DNA of 64,000 nucleotides, taken from assembly GCA_025144245.1 (NCBI GenBank), contig JALXXC010000006.1, positions 1-64,000 of the forward strand, given 5' to 3'. Position 1 is the stretch's first letter. Each line of letters opens with the position of its first letter. This DNA comes from Corynebacterium sp. p3-SID1145 (GTDB lineage: Bacteria > Actinomycetota > Actinomycetes > Mycobacteriales > Mycobacteriaceae). A program made the translations under genes and the position numbers. Shown piece by piece: positions 7,588 to 17,618 of the stretch. Under the pieces are notes generated by a model, which did no database searches, was not told the origin of the DNA, and saw only the letters and a list, made by a program, of their open reading frames with translations.

Positions 7588-8492
7588 ACCCCCGCGGAAT
7601 TCGGCGGGCGCTCCTCGTCCGCGGCGCCGGGGCGTGTGCGTGAGGCGGACCGCCAGGTGACGATGGCGCCGGCGAGCGCCACCATGGGGATGCCGAGCAG
7701 GATGCGGGGAGTCATCGCATCGCCCATGAACAGCCATCCGAGCACCGCGCCGACGACAGGGTCGAGAGCAAAGAGCGTGCCGACGACCTGAGCCGAGGAC
7801 AACCGCGCCGCCAACGTGTCGGCGATATAAGGGATCACCACACCGATGAGTGCTGCAAGGGTCAGGACGAGCCAGGCGTTGGGGGAGACGTCGGTGAGTT
7901 TCGGCGCGGCGATGGGGAGCGTGACGAGTGCTGCGACAGCGACCGAAACGGCGAGGTCCGTCAGGCCGCCGCCGTCGGCCTTGCCCACGCGTTCCGCGAA
8001 GACGGTGTAGGCGCCGAAGAAGGCACCGGCGAGGAAGCCGAAAACGAGGCCCACCGGGTCCATGCCCGATGACGGCCCCGCAATGAGAACCACGCCGGCG
8101 AACGCGACGAGCGCCCAGGCGCGCTCCCGCCAATGCTTGAGGCCGAGAAACGAGACCATGCACGGGCCGAGAAAGTCGAGTGTGACCACAACGCCGAGCG
8201 GGAGACGGTGGACGGCAGCGAAGTAGAACTGGTTCATCGCGGCCATCGCGATGCCGTACACGCACGCATTGATCCAACGTTGGCGCGTGAATGTGCGCAC
8301 CGCAGGGCGGAACGCGGTGAGCATGATCACTGCAGCGACGACCAAGCGGAACGTGGAAACCGCGACTGTGCCGAGCTCGCCGAACAGCGTCGACGATACG
8401 ACCGCGGAGGACTGGATCCCTAAAGAACCGGCCAGCACGAGCGCGACGGGGCGTAGGTCGAGTCGGTCTCCGCCCGTCTGCGCTTGCGCCAC
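7584..8492 (-). CDS. EamA/DMT-superfamily transporter, RhtA-like
   Basis: A 302-residue membrane protein with ten predicted helices arranged as two EamA repeats (about residues 15-145 and 150-285). The wording GVVVTLDFLGP and the second-repeat ALDPVVGAVLGWLF resemble the RhtA branch, known in E. coli for threonine/homoserine efflux. A GTG start at 8492 is supported by AAGGAG eight bases upstream. Given the threonine pathway elsewhere in the window, amino-acid export is possible, but the family is broad and the substrate is uncertain. Confidence 0.85.
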   Translation of the reverse strand: MAQAQTGGDRLDLRPVALVLAGSLGIQSSAVVSSTLFGELGTVAVSTFRLVVAAVIMLTAFRPAVRTFTRQRWINACVYGIAMAAMNQFYFAAVHRLPLGVVVTLDFLGPCMVSFLGLKHWRERAWALVAFAGVVLIAGPSSGMDPVGLVFGFLAGAFFGAYTVFAERVGKADGGGLTDLAVSVAVAALVTLPIAAPKLTDVSPNAWLVLTLAALIGVVIPYIADTLAARLSSAQVVGTLFALDPVVGAVLGWLFMGDAMTPRILLGIPMVALAGAIVTWRSASRTRPGAADEERPPNSAGV

Positions 8493-8591
8493 AGTGCTAC
8501 TCCTTCAAACAACAAAACCCCCGCGCGGTGCGGAGGCACAACGGCTGAACTTCGTACGCCGGTGGCGCAGCCGGCAGGCAGTGGGCCGGGT

Positions 8592-9290
8592 TTACAGGCC
8601 CGTGAGAACGATGACGTTCACGAGCAGGTTGTTGAGCATGTGCAGGATGAATCCCGCCCACAGCGAATGGTGCCAGCGGGTCACCAGGGCCATGGTGAGA
8701 CCGGCGAAGAACGTGTACACGATCGCCGGAGGGGAAAGGTGCACGAGCCCGAAGACGAGCGAGGACAGCAGCACACTGGCTGCGGCGGGCATGAGGGTGT
8801 CCAGATAGCCCATGAACAGGCGGCGGAACACGAGCTCCTCCAGAAACGGACCGATGAGAAGGTAGGCGCTCAGCGTGAACAGGATGAGTGCGCCACTCTC
8901 GCTAGCGGCGCTCGACGGGCCGTCCTGCTCCACGCCGAGCAGGGGAGCAACGAGCGATGTACAGAGCGCGGCAGCGAAAATCGACACGGGGACTTGCCAG
9001 AGTAGATGCCAGCCACGCCTGCCTAACGGCCGGAACCCAAGGGGAATGCCTCGGCGCTTCAGGTAGACCACCAATGCGATGGTGGGAATGACCAGTGAAA
9101 GGACGATCAAGACGGGCAGGACTACCTTGACGGCTCCGCCGAGGCCGAGCCCTTTCAACCCGAATGCGGAGCCAATCAGAAGCGCGTCAGCAGCGAGGAG
9201 TGCGCCGAAGCCGACGGCGGCGTCCGTCAACTGCGGGGCGATGCTCAACGGGTCGGGGGAGAATTCTGTATGACTAGTCGGCTCGCTCAT
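8592..9290 (-). CDS. CPBP (CAAX-type) intramembrane metalloprotease
   Basis: A 232-residue protein with about seven to eight membrane helices and the three motifs of the CPBP/Abi family: EELVFRRLF (Glu151-Glu152...Arg156), FGLVHLSP with the second-motif histidine, and HMLNNLLVN near the C-terminus. Family members are glutamate-type intramembrane proteases used in prenyl-protein processing, bacteriocin self-immunity or signalling. The start MSEPTSHTEF at 9290 avoids a long non-protein-like extension. No partner substrate is evident nearby. Confidence 0.87.
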   Translation of the reverse strand: MSEPTSHTEFSPDPLSIAPQLTDAAVGFGALLAADALLIGSAFGLKGLGLGGAVKVVLPVLIVLSLVIPTIALVVYLKRRGIPLGFRPLGRRGWHLLWQVPVSIFAAALCTSLVAPLLGVEQDGPSSAASESGALILFTLSAYLLIGPFLEELVFRRLFMGYLDTLMPAAASVLLSSLVFGLVHLSPPAIVYTFFAGLTMALVTRWHHSLWAGFILHMLNNLLVNVIVLTGL

Positions 9291-9487
9291 ACAAGGAAGA
9301 TAACAGCGTTGGGAGACACAGCAAGCGGGACGAGTTTGGTGGGAGGCGCGGGGAGGTGCCGGCACTGACAGGGAACCGTGAGCCAACGCCGATGAAACGA
9401 GCACCGGTTCGTCATTGCGCTCAACGGTTGATGTCCCATAGTTGTTCTTGCGCGCGACAAGCGCGGCACGGGAAAATGACAGCAGAT

Positions 9488-9522
9488 CGGCCCGCACCCC
9501 TCCAGACGGAAGGTGCGGGCCG
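9488..9522 (-). terminator. terminator of the TAP-like hydrolase gene
   Basis: CGGCCCGCACC (9488-9498) pairs perfectly with GGTGCGGGCCG (9512-9522). It lies 22 bases past the hydrolase stop on the minus strand. The T tract on the exit side is weak. Confidence 0.6.
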
Positions 9523-9543
9523 ATTTGTGTGCGGAGAACTTTT

Positions 9544-11208
9544 CTAACGCTGCTGGTCGAAGTAGCCGGGAGCGTCGTGCTGGTTGACCTTGCCGGTGCG
9601 TAGATACTCGACCACGATGTTGTCCACCGCCGTGTTTCCGAGGGCGACGTGGCCGTGGCCCGGGCCGTGGACAGTGACAAGCTGCGAACCCATCTCGTTC
9701 TGGATCACGCCGCGGCCGGAGTACAGAGTCTGCGGATCCCCGGTCGCATTGATCTGCAGCGGGCGCGTCTTCAGGCCACCGCCGTTAAGCGGAATGCGCT
9801 TGGCCACAGGTGCAGCGCCGTTGCATGCGCCGCCGCTGCCGAACAAGTCGTGCGCTGAAGCGAACACATCCTGCGAAATGTAGTTGGACCAGATTGCCTG
9901 CGGAATCAGCGAGTAGTCGGGCTGCGTGATGTTCTCATTGCACGCCTGGTTGAAGAGCAGATTGAGGCGAGCAACGTCCGCACCCATGACCTCATCGATC
10001 ACCGGCTTCGGCGGGGCAGGCTTCGGCTCGAAGGTGCCGTTGGTCATCCGTGCGAGAGTGTCCCAGTCGCTGGGGGCGGGGATACCCAACTTCGTTTGCT
10101 GCAGAAGCTGGGAGTTGAATTGGGTCGCGCCGGGCTTGAGCATCCGGCTCACAATTCCCTCTGCCTCGACGCGTGCTTTGCCGGTAGCGGTGATGGCATC
10201 GGCACCCGCCTGGCCCGCGAACTCCAAGCCGGGCGGCAGATCGCCGACGCGTGCCGGCGGCGGCACGACCGTGGGATTGGTGCCGGTCTCCTCGACGACC
10301 TTCGCGGACCAGTACTGGTACGCCTTCAATGGGGTGTCGCCCATGCGGTAGGTGGCATCGTTGCGGGCCACGAAGTCGAAGTAGTCGTGCAGGGCGCGTT
10401 CGTAGCCGCCCTTTTGCTCCATCACCAGCTCGTTCCACTGCTGGTCTGGATTCATCGCGGAATCAAGCACGACCTTGTCAGTGTGGTCCGGGAACATCGA
10501 CGCGTAAGCCGAACCGAGGTACGTGCCGTAGGAAAGACCCATGATGGAGACAGTGTCGTAGCCGAGTGCACGGCGCACCGTATCCCAGTCGCGGGCATTG
10601 TTCTCGGTAGTGATGCTCTCCGGCATGCCGGGATTGTCCCCCTGGCACATCCGGCGGGACGCAGCACCGGCGTTGACCGTGTTGTCTACCTGGCTGCGAA
10701 TCGCGTCGAGCTGGTTCGCCGGTGCGGCGGGCTCGCACTCCAGTTGAGTGGAGTGCTGCAGGCCGCGGGGCTGAACTGCGACCATGTCCCATTCGTTGCG
10801 GATCTCCTTCGGCCAAGTAAAGCCCACCGAGTCAGAGCCGACGTAGGTGTAGGCGTCGCCGCCGGGACCGCCGGGGTTGCCGAAGAGCACCCCGCGTTTT
10901 GCTGCCGGCTGCGCGGCCGGGACACGGACAAAACCGACAGAGATCTGCGGGCTGTTCGAGTCGCCGTAACGCATCGGCACATCAACTTGACCGCATTCAG
11001 CGCCCGGGGCATCGACCGTGGCCGGGCATGTCTCCCACTTCACCTCCGGGACCGGTGCCGGTGCAGGGGCGGACTGCGCCGTCGCGGTTCCGAAAGGCGC
11101 GGCAATCAGCGATGCCGAGATGCCCACCGTTGCAAGAAGTGGGGCGGCGCTCCTTTTCAAGTCACGTGACGGTCTCGGTTGCAGTGACGGTGTTTTCTTG
11201 CGAAACAC
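9544..11208 (-). CDS. secreted alpha/beta hydrolase, TAP-like (SlpD/E type)
   Basis: A 554-residue secreted alpha/beta hydrolase. There is a basic N-terminus, a hydrophobic signal segment (about residues 18-44, cleavage likely after TATAQS), the oxyanion-loop motif GNPGGPGG (110-117), the nucleophile elbow GLSYGT with Ser226, and the histidine of GPGHGH near the C-terminus within a TAP C-terminal domain. Relatives are Streptomyces tripeptidyl aminopeptidases and actinobacterial cell-envelope hydrolases. I chose the GTG at 11208 because GGGAGG stands seven bases upstream; an ATG at 11223 would add five residues. It probably acts outside the membrane on peptides or esters. Confidence 0.87.
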   Translation of the reverse strand: MFRKKTPSLQPRPSRDLKRSAAPLLATVGISASLIAAPFGTATAQSAPAPAPVPEVKWETCPATVDAPGAECGQVDVPMRYGDSNSPQISVGFVRVPAAQPAAKRGVLFGNPGGPGGDAYTYVGSDSVGFTWPKEIRNEWDMVAVQPRGLQHSTQLECEPAAPANQLDAIRSQVDNTVNAGAASRRMCQGDNPGMPESITTENNARDWDTVRRALGYDTVSIMGLSYGTYLGSAYASMFPDHTDKVVLDSAMNPDQQWNELVMEQKGGYERALHDYFDFVARNDATYRMGDTPLKAYQYWSAKVVEETGTNPTVVPPPARVGDLPPGLEFAGQAGADAITATGKARVEAEGIVSRMLKPGATQFNSQLLQQTKLGIPAPSDWDTLARMTNGTFEPKPAPPKPVIDEVMGADVARLNLLFNQACNENITQPDYSLIPQAIWSNYISQDVFASAHDLFGSGGACNGAAPVAKRIPLNGGGLKTRPLQINATGDPQTLYSGRGVIQNEMGSQLVTVHGPGHGHVALGNTAVDNIVVEYLRTGKVNQHDAPGYFDQQR

Positions 11209-11310
11209 AGCGCGGCCTCCCATTCCAGCAGGATTTATAAAGCTTCATCAATTGGACAGTCGCTGATATTAATCTGTGTATAGGCTAGACGCTGGGTGAT
11301 TGAGAATGCG

Positions 11311-11351
11311 AATCGGCCCGTCCCTTCCTTATGCGGAAGAGCGGGCCGATT
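11311..11351 (-). terminator. lut operon terminator
   Basis: AATCGGCCCG (11311-11320) pairs with CGGGCCGATT (11342-11351), with a second inner stem CCTTCC/GGAAG. It lies 55 bases beyond lutC on the minus strand. Confidence 0.6.
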
Positions 11352-11406
11352 CGGGGTGCGCGTAGCCCTTCCGGCGCGGTGAACCCACCCCGGAAAGGCG
11401 TATTGG

Positions 11407-12045
11407 CTAATCCACGAGCAGGACGATCAGGTCACGCGGACCGTGGACGCCCTCGACGCGGACGAGCTCGATGTCAGAGGTGGCCGACGGGCCGGAAATC
11501 AGCGTCGACGGCAGCTCCGGGTTGAGCTTCGCGAACATCTCCGGAACCCCGTACACGACCGTGTCCATGTGCACGATGCACAGGTGGCGGTCGGGGACCA
11601 GGCTCAGCGCGCGGCGGCCGCACTCGCCGGCACCGTTCTCCGACTGGAGGCTGATAGTGCCGGTCTGGGCGGACGAGACGACCGAGCCGGTGACCACGGC
11701 GTCGACGTCGTTGAGGTCGCGCGGGTCGACCTTGACATCGTCAGGCTGTGCGTTGCCGTCGAAAGAGGCGAACAGCGCGGCGTCGAGGCCCTGCGCGTAG
11801 CGGACGTCATTGCACTCGTGCTCGCGGAGGATATCGGCGATCTTGCCGGGCAGCTCGTCGGAGGAGACGGTCTGCACCTCAGCCTTGTAATCCACGAGGC
11901 GGTCGACGAGCATCTCGCGCAGCTCGTCGCGGTTCAGCGGCGACTCCGTGCGGTACTCGTGGGCGTGCTCGACGCTCGCGGGGGAGTCGGCGAGCTTATG
12001 CGCGTCGCGGATGCGGGCGAGGATGTCTTCCTTTGCGGTACCCAT
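11407..12045 (-). CDS. lutC: L-lactate utilisation protein C (LUD domain)
   Basis: A 212-residue LUD-domain protein (LutC/YkgG), third subunit of the iron-sulfur L-lactate dehydrogenase system LutABC. The N-terminus MGTAKEDILARIRDA and the later SVVSSAQTGTISLQSENGAG and PSATSDIELVRVEGVHGPRDLIVLL segments are the usual LUD signatures (the SADIE-like strand and the closing HGPR-LIV-LL). It follows lutB directly: its ATG overlaps the lutB stop by one base. The complex oxidises L-lactate to pyruvate in the cytoplasm. Confidence 0.9.
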   Translation of the reverse strand: MGTAKEDILARIRDAHKLADSPASVEHAHEYRTESPLNRDELREMLVDRLVDYKAEVQTVSSDELPGKIADILREHECNDVRYAQGLDAALFASFDGNAQPDDVKVDPRDLNDVDAVVTGSVVSSAQTGTISLQSENGAGECGRRALSLVPDRHLCIVHMDTVVYGVPEMFAKLNPELPSTLISGPSATSDIELVRVEGVHGPRDLIVLLVD

Positions 12046-13655
12046 TACTTCTCGTCCTCCTTGCGGTTGTAGCGGGTCCAGGAATCCCCGGGCGCAGGCT
12101 TCTCGTCGGCGCCGGCGGTGCCGGTGTGGTCGGGAGCCACGTGGCTCTTGACACCCTCCGCGCGGGCTTCCGCCATGAGGCGCTTAGCCTCGTCAGTCTC
12201 GAACCACTGGCGGAAGGACTTCTTCGGCGGCACGGCGACGTCGCGGTAGTCGGTCCAACCGGACACCGGCGGCGGCATCTTGTTGATGACACCGTTGAAG
12301 CCACCGAGAATGCGGCCGGCAGCGACCATGCGCACGGCCTTGTCCCACAGCTTCGAGTGGCCGTAGACCTGGCCGATGACATCGAACATCGCGCCCTCGA
12401 TCGCCGGGCGGTGGTTCTCCACCTTCTGGTGGCGCATCTCCAGCAGGACGTCTGTGATCGGGATCTTGACGGGGCAGACCTCGTCGCAACGCCCGCACAG
12501 GGAGGAGGCGTACGGCAGGGAAGCGGTGACATCGTCGGCGGAGTCCATGCCCGCGAGCTGCGGGGTGAGGATCGCGCCGATCGGGCCCGGGTAGACGGAG
12601 CCGTAGGCGTGGCCGCCGGCGCGCTCGTAGACCGGGCAGACGTTGAGGCAGGCGGAGCAGCGGATGCACTTGAGTGCCTCGCGGCCGATCTCATTGGACA
12701 GTGCGGCGGTGCGGCCGTTGTCCACGAGCACGATGTGGAAGTCCTGCGGGCCGTCGTTCTCCGTGACACCGGACCAGATCGAGGTGTACGGGTTCATGCG
12801 CTCGCCTGTCGACGAACGCGGCAGCAGCTGCATGAACACACCCAGGTCCTCATAGGACGGGAGGATCTTCTCGATGCCCATGACGGTGATCAGGGTCTCC
12901 GGCATGGTCAGGCACATACGCCCGTTGCCCTCGGACTCGACGATGGAGACCGAACCGGTCTCCGCGATGCCGAAGTTGCAGCCGGAGATGGCGACCTTGG
13001 CCTTCATGAACTGCTCGCGCAGGAACTTGCGGGAAGCCTCGGCCAGCTCGGCCGGCTCCGCGGTCAGGTCCTTCGGCGCGCCCGGCATCTTCTCGGTGAA
13101 GATGTCGCGGATCTCCGCACGGTTGCGGTGGATCGCCGGAACGACGATGTGGGACGGGAAGTCCTCGCCGAGCTGCACGATGAGCTCCGCCAGGTCCGTC
13201 TCGCGGGCGTTGATGCCGTTTTCCTCGAGGACGTCGTTGAGCGCGATTTCCTGGGTGAGCATCGACTTGATCTTGACGATGTCGGTCTCACCGGTGTCCT
13301 TCACCAGATCAGTGATGATCTGGGAGGCTTCCTTGGCGTCGCGCGCCCAGTGGACGTGGCCGCCGCGCTTGGTCACGTTCTCCTCGAACTGCTCGAGCAG
13401 TTCCGGCAGGCGTGCCAGCGTGTCGCGCTTGATGGTCGAGCCAGCTTCGCGCAGCTGCTGCCAGTCGTCGAGCTCGTCGACGACGCCCTGGCGCTTCAGA
13501 CGGATCTGCGTCGTGGCGTAGTTCAGGTTACGGCGCTGAGTCGAGTTGTTCAGCTCAGTCTTAGCGTTCTTCTGGAACTTGTTGTATTCGCGGAAGTGCC
13601 CCAGGTCGTGCGGCGCGTGGGGCGGCATCGTCGGGTTACCAAGTCCGACCTTCAC
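12045..13655 (-). CDS. lutB: L-lactate utilisation iron-sulfur protein B
   Basis: A 536-residue LutB/YkgF protein: an N-terminal LUD domain (about 70-310) fused to a ferredoxin-like domain. Two 4Fe-4S clusters are indicated by Cys330, Cys333, Cys336 and Cys340, and by Cys387, Cys390 and Cys394, plus a C-terminal segment. It passes electrons from lactate within LutABC. The length is slightly above Bacillus LutB because of an acidic C-terminal tail. It overlaps lutA by four bases (ATGA). The gene order lutA-lutB-lutC is standard. Confidence 0.92.
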   Translation of the reverse strand: MKVGLGNPTMPPHAPHDLGHFREYNKFQKNAKTELNNSTQRRNLNYATTQIRLKRQGVVDELDDWQQLREAGSTIKRDTLARLPELLEQFEENVTKRGGHVHWARDAKEASQIITDLVKDTGETDIVKIKSMLTQEIALNDVLEENGINARETDLAELIVQLGEDFPSHIVVPAIHRNRAEIRDIFTEKMPGAPKDLTAEPAELAEASRKFLREQFMKAKVAISGCNFGIAETGSVSIVESEGNGRMCLTMPETLITVMGIEKILPSYEDLGVFMQLLPRSSTGERMNPYTSIWSGVTENDGPQDFHIVLVDNGRTAALSNEIGREALKCIRCSACLNVCPVYERAGGHAYGSVYPGPIGAILTPQLAGMDSADDVTASLPYASSLCGRCDEVCPVKIPITDVLLEMRHQKVENHRPAIEGAMFDVIGQVYGHSKLWDKAVRMVAAGRILGGFNGVINKMPPPVSGWTDYRDVAVPPKKSFRQWFETDEAKRLMAEARAEGVKSHVAPDHTGTAGADEKPAPGDSWTRYNRKEDEK

Positions 13656-14437
13656 AGCATCTTCTCCTTCGTGTACGCGGCGGACTCAGGCGTCCACGGG
13701 TTTTCACGGGTCGAGGCGAGAATCTCAGCGATGTGGATTGCGCGGATGCCCGTGTGCTGGCGGGACATGGCACCGCCGATATTCATCAGGCAGGAGGAGT
13801 CTCCCGCGGTGACGTACTCCGCGGCGGTGTCCTTGATGTGACGCACCTTGTCGGAGACCATCGCAGCCGAGGTATCGGCGTTCTTCACAGCGAAGGTGCC
13901 GCCGAAGCCGCAGCATTCCTCGATGTTTTCGAGTTCCACGAGCTCCAGCCCGTCGACGGCCTTGAGCAGGTCCGTCGGGCGGTCGCCGACCTTGATGAAG
14001 CGGCGGGAGTGGCAGGTGGAGTGGTAGGTGACGCGGTGCGGGAAGAATGCGCCCACATCGGTCGTGCCCATGACATCGACGATGAACTCGGAGAGGTCGA
14101 GGGTCTTCTTGGTGGTCTTCTTGGTGCCGGCGACCAGCTCCTTGGACCCGTAGCGCTCGGCGATGCGGGTGTGCTGCTCGCGCACGGCACCAGTGCAGGA
14201 GCCGGACGGAGTGACCACGTAATCAATGGAATTGTCGGCGAATGCGTCGACGTAATTTTCAATCATGGGCACCGTCTCTTTCTGGTACCCGGTATTGATA
14301 TGCATTTGTCCGCAGCAGGTTTGCTCCGGAGGGAAGACGACCTCGCATCCAAGTCGGGATAGGACGAGAGCAGACGCCTTGTGCGCATCGGGGAACAGTG
14401 CATCCCCGAGGCACGTGGAAAACAGGGCTACGCGCAC
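13652..14437 (-). CDS. lutA: L-lactate utilisation protein A (Fe-S oxidoreductase)
   Basis: A 261-residue protein with two CCG domains: [11 protein letters not shown] (Cys41-Cys42) and [13 protein letters not shown] (Cys175-Cys176), the cysteine-rich motifs of LutA/GlcF/HdrB that hold an iron-sulfur centre. The GTG at 14437 is the start because AAGGAG lies seven bases upstream and the protein then begins with the normal strand [10 protein letters not shown]. First gene of lutABC, divergent from argS with 62 bases between. No lactate permease or lut regulator is adjacent, so both must lie elsewhere. Confidence 0.91.
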   Translation of the reverse strand: MRVALFSTCLGDALFPDAHKASALVLSRLGCEVVFPPEQTCCGQMHINTGYQKETVPMIENYVDAFADNSIDYVVTPSGSCTGAVREQHTRIAERYGSKELVAGTKKTTKKTLDLSEFIVDVMGTTDVGAFFPHRVTYHSTCHSRRFIKVGDRPTDLLKAVDGLELVELENIEECCGFGGTFAVKNADTSAAMVSDKVRHIKDTAAEYVTAGDSSCLMNIGGAMSRQHTGIRAIHIAEILASTRENPWTPESAAYTKEKML

Positions 14438-14485
14438 TGATTGGCTCCTTTCTGGGTAAGTTGCCGGGCAGTGGCCAGCTTCAAT

Positions 14486-14491
14486 TAAACT
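14486..14491 (+). promoter_or_regulatory. -10 box of argS, leaderless start
   Basis: TAAACT fits the corynebacterial TANANT -10 box and ends eight bases before the argS ATG. No ribosome binding site is visible, so the mRNA probably starts at or next to the start codon. A TTGCCG at 14461-14466 is a possible -35 with a long 19-nt spacer. Confidence 0.5.
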
Positions 14492-14499
14492 CCTTTCCC

Positions 14500-16170
14500 A
14501 TGACGCCTGCTGACCTTGCCTCCACAGTCCGCACAATCACCATCGAAACGCTCGACGCTCACGGCCTCGATTCGACGGTCGTTCCCGACAACGTCACTGT
14601 TGAGCGCCCCCGCAACCCGGAGCACGGGGACTATGCGACGAATATCGCTTTGCAGGTGGCCAAGAAGGCGGGCACCAACCCGCGCGAGCTCGCCGGCTGG
14701 CTTGCCGACGCCTTGTCGGCCCGCCCCGAGATCGACTCCGCCGAGGTCGCGGGCCCGGGCTTCATCAATCTCCGCTTAGGGGCCGCCGCCACGGGAGGCA
14801 TCGTGACCGAGATCCTTGAAAAGGGTCCATCTTTCGGTTCATCCGACCTTCTTTCGGGCGCGAAGATCAACCTGGAATTCGTCTCCGCGAACCCCACCGG
14901 CCCGATCCACTTAGGTGGCACCCGCTGGGCCGCTGTGGGCGATTCCCTCGGCCGCGTCCTGGAGTTCTCGGGCGCCGAAGTCACGCGCGAGTACTACTTC
15001 AACGACCACGGCGGGCAGATTGACCGTTTCGCCCGCTCGCTTGTCGCGTCCGCGAAGGGTCTGCCCACGCCGGAAGACGGGTACGGCGGTGAATATATTG
15101 GCGAGATCGCGGATGCGGTCGTCGATAAGCGCCCCGACGCCCTCGACGGCGACGCGGAAACTGTGCAGGAGACCTTCCGCGCTGAAGGCGTTGAGATGAT
15201 GTTCGCTCAGATCAAGGAGTCGCTGCACGAATTCGGCACCGACTTCGACGTGTTCTTCCACGAGAACTCGCTGTTCGAGTCCGGTGCCGTGGACCGCGCC
15301 ATCCAGACGCTGAAGGACAACGGCAACCTGTACGAGGCCGACGGCGCGTGGTGGCTGCGTTCCTCCGACTTCGGCGACGACAAGGACCGCGTGGTGATCA
15401 AGTCTGACGGCGACGCCGCCTACATCGCGGGCGACATTGCGTACGTTGCCGATAAATTCGACCGCGGCCACACCCTGGCGATCTACATGCTGGGTGCGGA
15501 CCACCACGGCTATATCGCCCGACTGCGCGCCGCCGCGCAGGCTCTCGGCTACGACCCGGAGGCCGTCGAGGTGCTCATCGGCCAGATGGTCAACCTCGTC
15601 CGCGACGGCAAGCCGGTGAAGATGTCCAAGCGCGCCGGGACCGTGATCACCCTCGACGACCTCGTAGACCTGATCGGCCGCGACGCCGCCCGCTACTCGA
15701 TGGTGCGCTCGTCTGTGGATTCCACCCTCGACATCGACCTCGACCTGTGGGAGAAGCAGTCCAATGACAACCCCGTCTACTACGTGCAGTACGGCCACAC
15801 CCGCCTCGCGTCCATCGAGCGCAAGGCCGCCGACGCCGGTGTTAGCCTCGGTGGCTCGGCTGACGGGAACGACGTCGACCTCTCCCTGCTCACCCACGAG
15901 AAGGAGGGCGACCTGATCCGTACTCTCGGCGAATTCCCCGCGGTTGTGAAGGCCGCCGCTGAGCTGCGCGAACCGCACCGCATCGCCCGCTACGCCGAGG
16001 AGCTGGCCAGCGTCTTCCACAAGTTCTACGACGCCTGCCAAATCCTGCCGAAGGCCGGCGAGGACCCGCAGCCGATCCACTCCGCCCGCCTGACTCTGGC
16101 TTCCGCTTCCCGCCAGGTGCTCGCGAACGCCCTGCGCCTGCTCGGCGTCACCGCGCCGGAAAGGATGTAA
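14500..16170 (+). CDS. argS: arginyl-tRNA synthetase
   Basis: A 556-residue class I aminoacyl-tRNA synthetase that charges tRNA-Arg. Seen: an N-terminal Add-1-type domain (1-115), the HIGH-box variant [10 protein letters not shown] (HLGG at 137-140), the KMSKRAG loop at 374-380, and a DALR anticodon domain to the end ([13 protein letters not shown] onward). The ATG at 14500 has a -10 box but no ribosome binding site ahead. The gene is followed by lysA after three bases, the conserved corynebacterial argS-lysA operon, in which lysA expression is tied to argS. Confidence 0.97.
   Translation: MTPADLASTVRTITIETLDAHGLDSTVVPDNVTVERPRNPEHGDYATNIALQVAKKAGTNPRELAGWLADALSARPEIDSAEVAGPGFINLRLGAAATGGIVTEILEKGPSFGSSDLLSGAKINLEFVSANPTGPIHLGGTRWAAVGDSLGRVLEFSGAEVTREYYFNDHGGQIDRFARSLVASAKGLPTPEDGYGGEYIGEIADAVVDKRPDALDGDAETVQETFRAEGVEMMFAQIKESLHEFGTDFDVFFHENSLFESGAVDRAIQTLKDNGNLYEADGAWWLRSSDFGDDKDRVVIKSDGDAAYIAGDIAYVADKFDRGHTLAIYMLGADHHGYIARLRAAAQALGYDPEAVEVLIGQMVNLVRDGKPVKMSKRAGTVITLDDLVDLIGRDAARYSMVRSSVDSTLDIDLDLWEKQSNDNPVYYVQYGHTRLASIERKAADAGVSLGGSADGNDVDLSLLTHEKEGDLIRTLGEFPAVVKAAAELREPHRIARYAEELASVFHKFYDACQILPKAGEDPQPIHSARLTLASASRQVLANALRLLGVTAPERM
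15120..15130 (+). repeat. CGTCGATAAGC motif copy 2
   Basis: Exact 11-mer inside argS, read as GTC GAT AAG (Val-Asp-Lys) in VVDKRPD. Confidence 0.8.
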
Positions 16171-16173
16171 ATC

Positions 16174-17583
16174 ATGCTCGATCCGGTCCTGAATACGGCG
16201 AACCTGTCGCGCGACGACCTGCTGCGCGTGCGCCACGACGAAGCCGGTTGCTTCAACGACCTGCCCGCGCACGTCTGGCCGCGCAACGCCGTCCGCCACG
16301 ACGACGGCACTGTATCCATCGCCGGTGCCGCATTGACGGAGATCGCCGCTGAATACGGCACCCCAGTCATGGTCGTCGACGAGGACGATTTCCGTTCCCG
16401 TTGCCGCGACATGGCCCGCGCCTACGGCGACCCGGCACACGTGCACTACGCCGCGAAGGCGTTTTTGACCTCCCGCATTGCAAAGTGGGTGGCTGAAGAG
16501 GGGTTGGCCCTCGACGTGGCCAGCGAGAACGAGCTGCTCATCGCTCTGGCTGCGGATTTCCCCGCCGAGCGCATCACCGCCCACGGCAACAGCAAGCCCG
16601 ATTCCTTCCTGCGCCGCTGCGTGACCAGCGGTGTCGGCCACGTCGTCATCGACTCCCACCAGGAGCTCGAAGTCCTCGACCGCATTGCCGGGGAAGAGGG
16701 CATGGTGCAGGACGTGTTCATCCGCGTCAAGCCCGGCGTGGAGGCCCACACCCACGAGTTCATCGCCACCAGCCACGAGGACCAGAAATTCGGCCTGTCT
16801 CTGGCATCCGGCTCCGCATTCCGTGCTGCCCAGACCGCGCGCGACGCCGCGAATATCCGCCTGACTGGTCTGCACTGCCACGTCGGCTCCCAGGTCTTCG
16901 ACGCGGAGGGCTTCAAACTCGCCGCCTCCCGCGTGCTGGGTCTGTACGCGAAGATCTACCGCGAGCTCGGCGTGGAGCTGGAATACCTCGACCTCGGCGG
17001 CGGCTACGGCATCGCCTACACCGTCGACGAGGAACCCCTCGACGTCGATGCCGTTGCCCGCGACCTTCTCCGTGCCGTGAAAGAGGCGGCGGGGGAGATG
17101 GGGCTCACCCCGCCCAGGGTCATTGTGGAGCCCGGCCGCGCGATCGCCGGCCCCGCCGCCGTCACGGTCTACTCTGTGGGCACCGTCAAAGACGTCCACG
17201 TGACCGACGATGCCACCCGCCGGTACATCGCCGTCGACGGGGGAATGAGCGATAATATTCGCACCGCGCTCTACGGTGCCGAATACGACGCCCGAATCGT
17301 CAACCGCATGACGGAAGGTGCCCCGCACGCCACGCGCCTTGTCGGTTCCCACTGCGAATCCGGCGACATTCTCATCAATAATGCCCTCTGGCCTGACGAT
17401 ATCGCCCCCGGCGACCTCATCGCGCTGGCCGCCACAGGTGCCTACTGCTTCTCCATGGCGTCGAACTACAACTGCTTCGGGCGCCCCGCAGTGGTCAGTG
17501 TCCGCGACGGAAACGTCACTCCGATGGTGCGCCGCGAAACAGTCGAGGACCTACTTGCCCGAGAGGTTTTTGTAGACTCTTAG
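16174..17583 (+). CDS. lysA: diaminopimelate decarboxylase
   Basis: A 469-residue PLP enzyme of the alanine-racemase-fold (fold III) group. It makes L-lysine from meso-diaminopimelate, the last lysine step. Seen: the PLP lysine K95 in HYAAKAF, HGNSK, the phosphate-binding [14 protein letters not shown], and the substrate-site CESGD and [12 protein letters not shown] near the C-terminus. A GGAAAGGATG sequence before the ATG serves as the ribosome binding site and overlaps the end of argS. The hom gene follows 35 bases later. Confidence 0.97.
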   Translation: MLDPVLNTANLSRDDLLRVRHDEAGCFNDLPAHVWPRNAVRHDDGTVSIAGAALTEIAAEYGTPVMVVDEDDFRSRCRDMARAYGDPAHVHYAAKAFLTSRIAKWVAEEGLALDVASENELLIALAADFPAERITAHGNSKPDSFLRRCVTSGVGHVVIDSHQELEVLDRIAGEEGMVQDVFIRVKPGVEAHTHEFIATSHEDQKFGLSLASGSAFRAAQTARDAANIRLTGLHCHVGSQVFDAEGFKLAASRVLGLYAKIYRELGVELEYLDLGGGYGIAYTVDEEPLDVDAVARDLLRAVKEAAGEMGLTPPRVIVEPGRAIAGPAAVTVYSVGTVKDVHVTDDATRRYIAVDGGMSDNIRTALYGAEYDARIVNRMTEGAPHATRLVGSHCESGDILINNALWPDDIAPGDLIALAATGAYCFSMASNYNCFGRPAVVSVRDGNVTPMVRRETVEDLLAREVFVDS

Positions 17584-17618
17584 GGCATTGCTGTCCACCC
17601 CCTAGACATAGGAGAACC

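Noticed and set aside
11748..13841. A long plus-strand open frame opposite lutC, lutB and lutA
   Set aside because: Arg- and Val-rich shadow with no domain; the minus strand has intact iron-sulfur motifs across the same bases.
14911..17352. An 813-codon open frame opposite argS and lysA
   Set aside because: It is the mirror of GC-rich coding DNA. The protein is rich in Val, Gly, His and Asp without any motif, while the plus strand encodes two clearly recognisable enzymes.
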